64,000 nucleotides of DNA from Enoplosus armatus (Eukaryota; Chordata; Actinopteri; Centrarchiformes; Enoplosidae). Location of the stretch: the NCBI RefSeq assembly GCF_043641665.1, contig NC_092182.1:25084741-25148740 (forward strand). Reading direction: 5' to 3'. A program made the position numbers and the translations under genes. This document shows positions 35,101 to 42,949 of this stretch, in pieces (position 1 is the stretch's first letter; each line of letters starts with the position of its first letter). The notes below the pieces were generated by a model that ran no database searches, was not told where the DNA came from, and saw only the letters and a program-made list of their open reading frames with translations.

Positions 35101-36365
35101 CAGCAGACTTTAGTGCACAGGAATTTAATGCTTCTGACGTGATGTTGAATGTGATGTCCAGTTGACTTTGCACTCTCTCAAAGAGCATCTACTTAAAAGG
35201 CCAAGATAGATAACTGCATTACAGCAAAGTCCATTTAGCAACAGCAAATCTAGCTATCAGACCACATGCAAAATGCTGGTAATGCAACTGCAAATACAAG
35301 GAGGTTTTATATGTACATGTTGAAATCATATACATTTTTGCATTATAAAAGCAACTGAAAATCATCAATGCACAGGGCATCCAAGATTGGCCATTTGGAT
35401 TAATGGTTATTCCCTGTGATTTTGGTTGATTTTTTTTTTTCTGCATTGTACTTTTATTGCGTCTCTGAAAGTTATTTTTATTTTCTCCGTTTACCGAGTA
35501 CGTTTTTAATCAGAAGGTTTTTATCGTCTTCACAGGCGTTGATAATTTCTACGATGCTCTTGAGGACATGCTTGGCTACAGACCAAATCCTTGGATGAAA
35601 TGGAGCTGGACTGTTATCACTCCTTTACTGTGCATGGTGAGGGCTTGCTTTTGTTGTTTTATTGTAATAAACAGAAAACTATAATCATTGGCTAACTTCG
35701 GTACGTTTGGTGTACATTGACTTTTTGATTGATACAAATGACCAGACACAAAAATGTTTAAAATGTGAAACTATCCCTTTCAAGCCTGACAGGAATCTGT
35801 ATTCAAACATTTGTTCCTCTTTGTCTCCAGGGCTGCTTTATCTTCTCCTTGGTCAAATACAAGCCATTGATGTACAACAAGGTCTACGAGTATCCTGACT
35901 GGGCCATCGGAATAGGTTGGACTCTGGCCTTGGCCTCCATGATCTGCATCCCCATGGTGGTTGTCATCAAGATCATCCGATCTGATGGACCACTCATTGA
36001 GGTGGGTGGAGTGGCCATCTTGGTTTTGTTTATAAGGCTGGTTCAGGTCAGAGATTAAATTTATGCTAATTCCTTTGAATGACATAGACTATAAAAAAAT
36101 CTAAGTTATTATTCAAATCACCTCTTCAAATGCAGATTTTGTAGGTTTTTATTCTATGCAATTGGTTTCTCCAATACACCTCTCCTTCCTTCCTCCTTTC
36201 CTGCAGAGGATCAAGGCGGTGGCAGCCCCGGTTCGTGGTGGGGCCAGCTCCCGTCCCGCAGACCACCGTGGCCCAAAGGAGCTGTCCTACCCGCTGGACC
36301 CCAATGGGAACAAGGGCCTGTTGATGAAGGCCCCTACCCACACCATCGTAGAAACCATGATGTAA
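19035..36365 (+). CDS. slc6a6: slc6a6: sodium- and chloride-dependent taurine transporter (complete, 14 coding exons)
   Basis: Plasma-membrane symporter that moves taurine (and beta-alanine) into cells with Na+ and Cl-, important for osmolyte balance, retina and muscle. The coding sequence joins 19035-19263, 19427-19561, 24592-24680, 25411-25556, 26482-26614, 27993-28127, 28840-28943, 29053-29177, 32039-32151, 32639-32776, 34938-35040, 35536-35636, 35831-36001 and 36207-36365. All introns are GT-AG and phases agree, giving 1,881 nt or 626 residues; human TauT is 620. Diagnostic features are the [16 protein letters not shown] start, the SLC6 TM1 signature ([15 protein letters not shown], about 56-70), a long extracellular loop 2 with a cysteine pair (162, 171) and three N-glycosylation sequons (179, 187, 190), twelve membrane segments, and the conserved C-terminus THTIVETMM. 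Alignment with remembered TauT is strong over the full length, which excludes GAT, BGT and creatine transporters. Oddities are Cys322, Lys449 and Val485. Which teleost duplicate (a or b) this is cannot be decided. Confidence 0.95.
19427..19561 (+). CDS. slc6a6: slc6a6 coding exon 2 (TM2)
   Basis: Acceptor ccacccag|gt, donor actg|gtatgt, 135 nt, phase 1 at both ends. Encodes [20 protein letters not shown] (TM2) and the following [19 protein letters not shown] loop. The preceding intron is only 163 bp. Confidence 0.95.
20176..20253 (+). repeat. Dispersed repeat, family A, copy 2
   Basis: Partner of 13054-13122: same ttctgctgcccccaag-ggcc core followed by an A-run and a caggttta end. Same orientation as the slc6a6 transcript. 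Confidence 0.55.
21287..21300. promoter_or_regulatory. X-box-like palindrome (RFX-type)
   Basis: GTTGCTACGGCAAC has perfect five-base inverted arms around TACG and fits the RFX X-box pattern except for its centre. It sits in an slc6a6 intron and is functionally untested. Confidence 0.25.
21301..21680. repeat. Purine-rich (GA-rich) tract
   Basis: Long stretch of A/G-dominated sequence. Open frames on the opposite strand give Ser/Leu/Phe-rich low-complexity peptides and are not genes. Confidence 0.8.
22758..23152. repeat. Cluster of (GT)n and (CA)n microsatellites
   Basis: A (GT)n array at 22758-22784 is followed by CA arrays at about 22868-22890, 22940-22976 and 23076-23152, the last about 77 bases with one G. 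GT and CA arms face each other and could pair. Long cysteine/valine frames across this interval are artefacts of the dinucleotide repeat. Confidence 0.9.
24592..24680 (+). CDS. slc6a6: slc6a6 coding exon 3 (TM3)
   Basis: Acceptor ctccctccag|gt, donor ttccag|gtaggt, 89 nt, phase 1 to 0. Encodes [20 protein letters not shown] and the AWGLYYLFQ end of TM3, a region lining the SLC6 substrate site. Confidence 0.95.
25177..25200. repeat. (TC)n microsatellite
   Basis: Twelve TC units in the intron before coding exon 4. Confidence 0.9.
25411..25556 (+). CDS. slc6a6: slc6a6 coding exon 4 (extracellular loop 2)
   Basis: Acceptor tgcatttcag|tg after a long T-run; donor tgg ga|gtgagt, 146 nt, phase 0 to 2. 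Encodes residues 152-199 plus two bases: cysteines 162 and 171 (expected disulphide) and sequons NKS, NAS and NFT. The donor had to be placed two bases into a Glu codon; the next exon restores GAA and gives EFWEHNVL, matching the family. Confidence 0.93.
25664..26204. mobile_element. piggyBac-type MITE with TTAA target duplication
   Basis: A 541-bp element flanked by TTAA on both sides (25660-25663 and 26205-26208). It begins CCCTTTCACGCAT and its complement begins CCCTTTCATGCAT, so the terminal inverted repeats agree at 12 of 13 positions. TTAA target duplication with CCC ends is the hallmark of piggyBac transposition. The interior has no transposase frame, so it is non-autonomous. It lies in the intron between slc6a6 coding exons 4 and 5. 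Confidence 0.8.
26482..26614 (+). CDS. slc6a6: slc6a6 coding exon 5 (end of loop 2, TM4)
   Basis: Acceptor tatgttgcag|ac, donor ggcaag|gtaaat, 133 nt, phase 2 to 0. Encodes the end of extracellular loop 2 and TM4 ([19 protein letters not shown]), then KGVKSTGK. The loop segment GITNGIED differs from the mammalian sequence, as is usual there. Confidence 0.95.
26615..27992 (+). other. slc6a6: slc6a6 intron between coding exons 5 and 6
   Basis: About 1.4 kb of AT-rich sequence with a short A-run near 26731-26752. Nothing else recognisable. Confidence 0.8.
27993..28127 (+). CDS. slc6a6: slc6a6 coding exon 6 (TM5)
   Basis: Acceptor atccctcag|gt, donor ccagag|gtaggt, 135 nt, phase 0 at both ends. 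Encodes [20 protein letters not shown] (TM5) and the [17 protein letters not shown] loop. Confidence 0.95.
28128..28839 (+). other. slc6a6: slc6a6 intron between coding exons 6 and 7
   Basis: About 0.7 kb, AT-rich, with a CT-rich acceptor tract. No other feature seen. Confidence 0.8.
28840..28943 (+). CDS. slc6a6: slc6a6 coding exon 7 (TM6 and intracellular hinge)
   Basis: Acceptor cttggcag|gt, donor tacag|gtgagg, 104 nt, phase 0 to 2. Encodes [20 protein letters not shown] and [14 protein letters not shown]. The unwound TM6 and its SYN segment shape the substrate and ion sites. Residue 322 is Cys (TGC), where mammalian TauT has the PKC-regulated Ser322; Arg324 is retained across the splice junction. 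Confidence 0.95.
29053..29177 (+). CDS. slc6a6: slc6a6 coding exon 8 (TM7)
   Basis: Acceptor gtgacatag|gg, donor gtcag|gtacga, 125 nt, phase 2 to 1. Encodes [20 protein letters not shown] and the [15 protein letters not shown] helix start. The preceding intron is 109 bp and its acceptor lacks a strong pyrimidine tract, but frame and family identity support it. Confidence 0.93.
29178..32038 (+). other. slc6a6: slc6a6 intron between coding exons 8 and 9
   Basis: About 2.9 kb. The part from 30.3 to 31.4 kb has somewhat higher complexity and could be an old interspersed repeat, but no transposase or RT motif was recognised on either strand. Confidence 0.7.
32039..32151 (+). CDS. slc6a6: slc6a6 coding exon 9 (extracellular loop 4 and TM8)
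   Basis: Acceptor ctctgcag|gt, donor agtcag|gtcagc, 113 nt, phase 1 to 0. Encodes [19 protein letters not shown] and [18 protein letters not shown] (TM8). The run of CTG codons is conserved in character with other TauT genes. Confidence 0.95.
32639..32776 (+). CDS. slc6a6: slc6a6 coding exon 10 (TM9)
   Basis: Acceptor gccctgcag|tt, donor accaag|gtaaca, 138 nt, phase 0 at both ends. Encodes [20 protein letters not shown] and TM9. The last codon is AAG (Lys449), whereas TauT homologues recalled here have Glu in the VTEGGM motif. Confidence 0.94.
32777..34937 (+). other. slc6a6: slc6a6 intron between coding exons 10 and 11
   Basis: About 2.2 kb with pyrimidine-rich stretches (33.24-33.48 and 34.34-34.57 kb), a run of 20 C at 34533-34552 and a TCTG repeat just before the acceptor. 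No extra exon seen. Confidence 0.8.
34533..34552. repeat. Cytosine homopolymer
   Basis: Twenty consecutive C on the + strand inside a pyrimidine-rich stretch of an slc6a6 intron. Its length is prone to sequencing error. Confidence 0.9.
34938..35040 (+). CDS. slc6a6: slc6a6 coding exon 11 (TM10)
   Basis: Acceptor tctctgcag|gg preceded by a TCTG repeat; donor tatg|gtgagt, 103 nt, phase 0 to 1. Encodes [20 protein letters not shown] and the [14 protein letters not shown] end of TM10. Confidence 0.95.
35041..35535 (+). other. slc6a6: slc6a6 intron between coding exons 11 and 12
   Basis: About 0.5 kb, AT-rich, with a T-run near 35431. Nothing further seen. Confidence 0.85.
35536..35636 (+). CDS. 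slc6a6: slc6a6 coding exon 12 (start of TM11)
   Basis: Acceptor cttcacag|gc, donor tgcatg|gtgagg, 101 nt, phase 1 to 0. Encodes [20 protein letters not shown] and [14 protein letters not shown]. Val485 replaces the second Gly of the mammalian YGGDN motif. Confidence 0.94.
35831..36001 (+). CDS. slc6a6: slc6a6 coding exon 13 (TM11-TM12)
   Basis: Acceptor gtctccag|gg, donor attgag|gtgggt, 171 nt, phase 0 at both ends. Encodes [20 protein letters not shown], the TM12 segment [20 protein letters not shown] and [11 protein letters not shown]. Confidence 0.95.
36207..36365 (+). CDS. slc6a6: slc6a6 coding exon 14 (C-terminal tail and stop)
   Basis: Acceptor ttcctgcag|ag, TAA stop at 36363-36365, 53 codons including the stop. 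The tail is basic and variable in the middle (RGGASSRP), ending in the conserved THTIVETMM. Confidence 0.95.
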   Translation, partial: RIKAVAAPVRGGASSRPADHRGPKELSYPLDPNGNKGLLMKAPTHTIVETMM

Positions 36366-36433
36366 AGGAGTGAGGCGGGGGCTCTCCATGAGATCGCTCT
36401 CCTCTCCTCTCCTGTCCTCTAAAATGCTTCTAA

Positions 36434-36474
36434 AGCTAGCTAGCTTTCTGTCTATCTGTCTATCTGTCTGTCTG
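36434..36474. repeat. AGCT and TCTA/TCTG simple repeats
   Basis: About three AGCT units followed by alternating TCTG and TCTA units, 70 bp downstream of the slc6a6 stop codon. Confidence 0.85.
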
Positions 36475-37814
36475 GTGGACTGATAAGGGTTTTAAGGAAA
36501 AAAAAAATCCCGTTTCAAATCTTTTAGGAATACTTTGGAAGTAGTTTGGTCTTGGTGGTTTTCTTAAGAGAGTAGCAATCACATTTAAAATCTATTTCTG
36601 AATTGTTCACGAGCTGTTTTTTTTTTTTTTTCTATTTGTAATATTCATGTGACTACACGTCCCACTATTGTGTCGTTTAAAGTGGCAAGTTAGCACCAGC
36701 CTCTGATCATATGCTGGTACATCTCTGTTTGTTCCACCAGCTACTTTCGCAGAAAACCAGCCATTGTTCTAAAAAAAGGAAGAAAGTGGCTATTGAGTCT
36801 TGGAATCAAACAGCCTTTTGTAGCCACGATATGAAAAACGTTTCCTACATTGATCACAGATCACCAAAAGCAGGTTTTTTTTGGGGCTGTTCTTGGAATA
36901 TATGTAACAGCTCTTTGCCTGCAATACAATGAACAGGGTGTACTTATCTGAGGGCATGTGCCATAGGGTTCGACTTTGGCTTATTCTGTTCCACTGTGTT
37001 CAGTAGAGGCCCAGTTTAGATGAAGTTGAAGATTGAGGCACTACAGGTACAGCATTATTAACAAAAAGATCCAATGTCATACCCATGTCACAATTAGAGA
37101 TAGGCAGGTATAAAGTCACATGTCCGCCTTCAGTAATCAGAAATTCTGAAAAGCATCTTGATGTTGTTTCAGCTGCACTAGGCAAGATTTTTAGTGAGAA
37201 ATATGAGCAAACTTACCAACCTAAATTTCAAAATGTGGCTGTCACAAGGAAAGTGTCCCAATTCCACTTATTTTACATCATGTAGATTGATTTCTTTCTG
37301 TCTAAATCTAACGCTGGTATCAGATATGGATACTTCTCTACCAACAAAACATGCCAAATCAAAACTCAAGAGCAAAAATCCAAAGCTGCAGCCACCAAAG
37401 ATAAATGCTTTCCCTTTGCTTCCTCTTGTTTCTCTTTTAATCATAGATCAGCCAGTTTGGTAACCATGAGTATGCTGAAAATACGCCACTCCTTTGGAGC
37501 CACTAATACACAAAATTGCCTGGTGCAGCTAAAAAAAACTGTAAAAGAAAAATCTGATAAATGTATAATTGACACAGCCATGATAGCCGATGACCCTTAT
37601 CAAACCAGGATACTGGTTCTTAAATGCACCTTAGCACAAATATCCCCATCGTCCATAGCCATAAACTATGGGTATAAAAGAAAACTCGCACTGAGACTGT
37701 GTCGGGGAAACCCGCTCCTGCACAAAGAGAGAGGTATCTGAAAGGATTTGAAGTGGGGAGGTTGAACCCTTGAGTGTGTTGTCTGTGGCGTACTGTACAG
37801 TAGTAGCTAATCAG

Positions 37815-37844
37815 TCTATCTATATCTATCTCTCTATCTATCTT
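37815..37844. repeat. (TCTA)n-type simple repeat
   Basis: Imperfect CTAT/TCTA units inside the putative slc6a6 3' UTR. Confidence 0.8.
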
Positions 37845-40800
37845 TCTCTGTCCTAGACCAGTTTACAGTACATTAGTGACTGCACTAGGCACTCTTGGCT
37901 TACAATTTTGGATTGGATTTATTTTGTTTTCTACAGAGGAAGTTACATTATTATTAGTTTTTCCTCTGTCAATGTTTAGATTTTTTTTATTAAGACTATA
38001 ATGTTATTGGTATTCACTATTGATGATAATTGCTGTAGTTTTACATAGAAGAAGGAACACTTCTTTCATCTGGTGAAAATACTAAGCTATTACACAAATC
38101 ATACATTTACAGTGGCAGCCATTGTAGTAATAGTCCTCATGATACATTTTTTTCTGCGTTGGTCCTGCCAACAATTCTGTCTTTAGCATCCCAAATATTT
38201 TCTCTTGTCGGGATGTGGGTCAACATTCAGCGAGCAGTTCAATGTACAGTAAAAAAAAATAAAAATGGGAATTCTACAATGGCTCAATCTGTAAGTTGGT
38301 AGGTGTTGGGGGGGTTTATAGCTTTTCTTCTTCTGTAAATACCAGGGGACAGTATTTAATTTGATTAAATCCAGCCAGACAGGGCACTGTAGCCAATGGT
38401 TAAACATGTCACCGACTCAGTGACTCAAGGCAACCATTGGTTGGGTGACACTCCCAACAAATCAGCCAGTGTCAGACTGTCAGACTGTCAACTCGTCTGA
38501 GAGTCAAACTCCTTTCCAGACACTGTGAAACGTGGCAGCTGGCTGCAGACAAATCAGAGCCAGTGAGTGACAGAGTTTGGTCACGTTTTTTTCCACGGTC
38601 ACCATGTTGCTTCACGTCATCTAAAATGAGAGCTGAAGAGCTTCATTTTAAACAAGGAACACCAACTCTTCTAATAAACAATTACAAGGTCAAAACATGA
38701 TTTGACTGACAGTGCAAGGTTTAGAAATTCTACACATTGCAAATTAAATTCTTTAAAAGTTAGTGGGAATTGGGTGTCTATCATCAGAATGAGTTTTGTG
38801 TCATAGCAACAGTAAGCGAAGTGTGTAAAGTCAGACTTACACTTTGTAAGACCTCAAAATGCTGCCTGGAATTCAAGTTAAGCCTAACCAAAAACAAAAA
38901 TGAAGAGACGATAGTAGTAAACTTCTGATCGACTATACTTTAGTTAATGAAAGCTGTGAAATTTGGCACTGCATAAGAAAATGACGCTGGTAAATTGTGT
39001 CCCACAACCCTAAAACCTGCACTTAACATATGTTAATCCATTTAACTTCATCAATATTATGGCTGTCTACAGACATTGCAAATGAGCTGATCTGAACCAT
39101 TGGCAACTGAAAGCAGACTATCTAAGAAGTATGGCAGTTCCAACTGTTACATTCATTTTATTATGTCTGTGTAACAAGGGGTTTCCCATGTGTATGTGTC
39201 ACCAGCGACCATCCACTCAGGACCATCTATGTAGTGCTTTTATCTACTGTATAGCTGCATTAGACTTGTAACTGTGGGTGACAAATTAATTTAATGGTAG
39301 CAATCACAATTGATGTTTTTGTCCAGCTTAAAAAGGCCATTGGATCAGTTATTTGCCACACAGAATGGAAAATCGCACACCTTAACTGCCTATTTTATCC
39401 ACAATCAAAGGCAAAAATATAGAGTGAGTTTTTATTGCACTTTATTTGTATAATTTGGACTTCATATCAAATGACTCCAAAACAACCACTGCCATCTTTT
39501 TATTCAGGGTCCTCATTGGCCTCCAAAGTAAAAAAAAAAAAGAAGAAGAGAAACATCTGAATACTGTCACAACACTTAAAGTGCTTCTGTTCTCCCAAAA
39601 GCAGACATATTAAAATAGATCAAAATGTCATTCACATCAAATATACAGTACACATGCATTGCAGGAACAGATCACATCAGAAGTGATTGTGAGACCAAGG
39701 CCTCATTTTGTGTTTCATCTAAGCTTTGATAATTTTTTTGTCAGTTTATTTCATTTCTTCACATAGAATAAAGAAGTTCATATCATTAAAAGGGATTTGT
39801 GAAACCAAATCCACAGCAGACATCTATTTTCATACAGTAACAAACTTTTCCTATATAAGTCTTCTTTGTACAGCTAAGCTCCCATTGCAGACCTCCCATT
39901 TTAATACAGATACAAAGCTTCATTTTAATCTTAAACTTTTGTACAGATCTCGTTATTGATTCCCCTGAAGGATCTTTGCACTTAGGTTAAAAAATTGCAT
40001 TTAAAGATCTGTCAGCATCTTCCAGTAAGAACAACAGCATCAGAAACCATTAAATAACACATACACAATCATTTATGGCATTTTGAAAACAAACTTCAGC
40101 TTTGGTGCATCTATGACATTTCTAAATTTCTGGGTTGTTACACAGTTTGATCATTTCTAAGATGCACAAAATTAAAATTAAACAAACCACAGACACAATA
40201 ATCAGTTTAGATCATGTAAATATATATACTTTCACAAGTGAATAAGATCTTCCCCTAGTGCTAAGATCCTTCTTTCGGTGGGGAAACATGGACTAGAAAT
40301 AATAACTAATGCAGTCATTTATTGGTTTATTCTGCCTCTCTGTGTATATTTACAGTATGTATCAGTCCCTCTGCCTTCTTACACTCCCCGTCAGTTAGCC
40401 TACGTAAACCCTCTGTTAACCCAAGCTAACCAATTTTTCTCAGAGATAATGCATTTGCAAGAGAATCGAAGCATTAGCGATGCACAAGTTTTTACCGCCG
40501 AATGTTGAAATGCGAAAGTCACCTGCGGGTGAATGTAAAAGTTTCTGAAGATTTATTTTTTAGGGTGAAAAAAAAAATTTTTTTGTTTCTTTTAATTTGT
40601 ATTGATCTTGTTTTATTGAATTCAGCAGTTTCTTGTTTTATTTTGTTTTTGATTGTGTGTCTGTCACATTTGCCTTTTGTATTCCAAATATTGTGTATTT
40701 GAACCTCTGTCATTGGAGTAACATGTACAACTATCAATCAAAAAACAAACAAAAAAAAAGCTACAATTTGTTACGTGCAATACTTTGTAGAATACTTTTA

Positions 40801-42306
40801 TTTTTCATGCTGTTTTTCCAAGAGGTGGTACTAACCTTTGAAGTAAGACGATAGCCTGTGAATTCTTGAAGAGGAACATCTCGATCTTCAGGGTCCAGTT
40901 AAATTAAAACCTGCCACAAAATGCTCTGCAGTGTGGAACTAAACCAAACTAAACCACTCTTCCATCAAAGATCTTGTGGTTTGAAATGTACTGAGAATAA
41001 AATGATTACTGAACTTTGTCACATCAAACTGAATTTCTTAGTGAAATACGATTTTTTTATTTTTGTCGGAATGCTAAGTTGTGAGTTTGTGAGGGGTATT
41101 GAACAGTAACACTGCCACTAAGCCCACCATCTTTCTACCTGCCTATATTTATCTCAGTACTGCTGTGTTGCTAAAAATCAGGCAGCTTTCCAAAAGCCCG
41201 CCACCACCAAAGTTCACCATATTTAATCGACAACACATCAGCGATATCTCTAAAAATCTAACCAGTACCAGATAGGGTTTATAAGTCTAATTTCCTTGTG
41301 ATGGAACAAATACCTTGGAGCAATTTCAGCTGCTTTTGGGAAGCTTGCCCCTCAGCAACAAAAGCAGTAAATCCAATAAAAACCAGATTACACCATATCA
41401 AATGTGGGCTTTTCTTTTAAAACCTTGTATGCAATTTCTACATTCTGCTTATTCAGACATTTCTATCTAAATCCAACTCTGCTCCACCAAACCCTGCAAC
41501 CTTAGTGCTTTATCAAAAAAAAGTGAAAAACCAAACTACATCTACACAGGAACAGATAGCCTGATTTTAAATCCCATGTTGCCTACATCATGTTCATTAC
41601 TGGTATGAAAACACCACCATATCTGCAGGATTCAGAATCTGATTGTCTGTTTCTGTGATATAGATGCAACATTAGACCATACAGATGTGATCTTCAGGCT
41701 ATGTAGAAGTGACACAAACCTGTTTTTATCACTGAAGTCTCTCTGTGACTCTGCAAAGGAAGATAAATGAGGCTCCATTTCCTGGCAGCACCCTCAATGG
41801 AAACATCATCTTCACGCTTTGGTATGATGTTTGAAAAAGATGTCATCCTCACTCAAGAGAAGTTGTGATGTAAACTAATTCAACTTTTGGATTCAAGTTT
41901 TGACTTGTGAGGACAAGATTCTAACAATGAAACGAAAGGCTGTAAAATGATCTTCCCTCATTTCACTTGCTTAAATGATGGCGATCTCAGCACTGAGTTC
42001 TCTGGGAAATGGAGTCCCGCTCATCCTCCCCATCCTCTCTATCGTCAGACTCATTCTGATCACGGTCTCCATTGACAATGCCTCTGTCTTTCCTGCATTA
42101 AACTGTATACCAGCCCTTCCTTTTTTGAGAATGTACATGGGAAAATGTTTTTTAATTCTTGGTGAAGAAAAAAACATTTTTAAAAGAATTTGAAAGCTTT
42201 TATTTTTTATTTCTATGGCCAACCTGTAAGCTAGAAAAAAAAAAAAAGAAAAAAAAATATGTGTTCGAACAGGTTTTACAAAGGTGTAAAACTTTTTTTA
42301 TTTCTT

Positions 42307-42312
42307 AATAAA
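42307..42312 (+). terminator. slc6a6: Candidate distal poly(A) signal of slc6a6
   Basis: AATAAA followed about 40 bases later by a GT-rich stretch (catgtgtctgg), the usual arrangement for cleavage and polyadenylation. It comes after a U-rich block. Earlier signals at 38258, 39767 and 40996 may also be used. Confidence 0.45.
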
Positions 42313-42911
42313 AAATTTGTCTTCAGAAAATGAGGTCAGAGTTTCATGTGTCTGGATGATTGTTCAACATTTTCAGGTGCTGAGGCATTTACACACACAC
42401 ACATACACACACACACACACAAATGATTCCATTCAAGTTCAATTTCCCAACTCGAGGGACTTATGTACCTAAATCCCCTTGACAACATAATAAACTCTAA
42501 TCCTACAAAGCCTGTAATACAAGATTTGAGGTATTCAAGCCAACGCAGGAGGCTGCACTCCAGCACATTCGCTGCTGCCAGTTTTCCTTAAATATGAGAA
42601 AGTAATCAAATGGGTTGAAAACTGCTCCATGGCAATTACAACAGCAGGGCCACTGTATGTGTAATTCAGATACATGTCATCTGGCACCTGATTATATTGC
42701 TCTTGTTGTGTATTATCATAATGCAAAGCCTCAAAAGTTCTAGAAACAGGAGCTACTGACTAAAACTGACGTTAGTGCTGTTCCCAGTAAGCACTGATTA
42801 GGTAAGTTACTGGTCAAATATGTCTAAAACCAGCCCAAATTTGGCTGAAAACTTAAAAGTATTTGGATGTTACACAGAACTATTATTCCAATAGAATTTA
42901 AGACTAAATGA

Positions 42912-42949
42912 ATATATATACATATATATATATATGTATATATATATAC
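42912..42949. repeat. AT-rich palindromic microsatellite
   Basis: Alternating TA units with symmetrically placed C and G (tatacatatat / atatgtata), so the stretch is self-complementary and could extrude as a hairpin. Confidence 0.8.

Larger units (their letters stand above)
36366..42330 (+). other. slc6a6: Probable long 3' UTR of slc6a6
   Basis: No coding exon or splice pattern is seen after the stop. The sequence is AT-rich, with AATAAA hexamers at 38258, 39767, 40996 and 42307. Mammalian SLC6A6 mRNAs have 3' UTRs of several kilobases, so an end near 42.33 kb is plausible, but any of the hexamers could be used. Contains AGCT/TCTA/TCTG repeats (36434-36474), TCTA repeats (37815-37844) and Pumilio-type TGTAAATA motifs near 38334 and 40215. 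Confidence 0.5.

Noticed and set aside
36126..36389. 87-codon - strand frame over the slc6a6 last exon
   Set aside because: Shadow of the transporter C-terminal exon.
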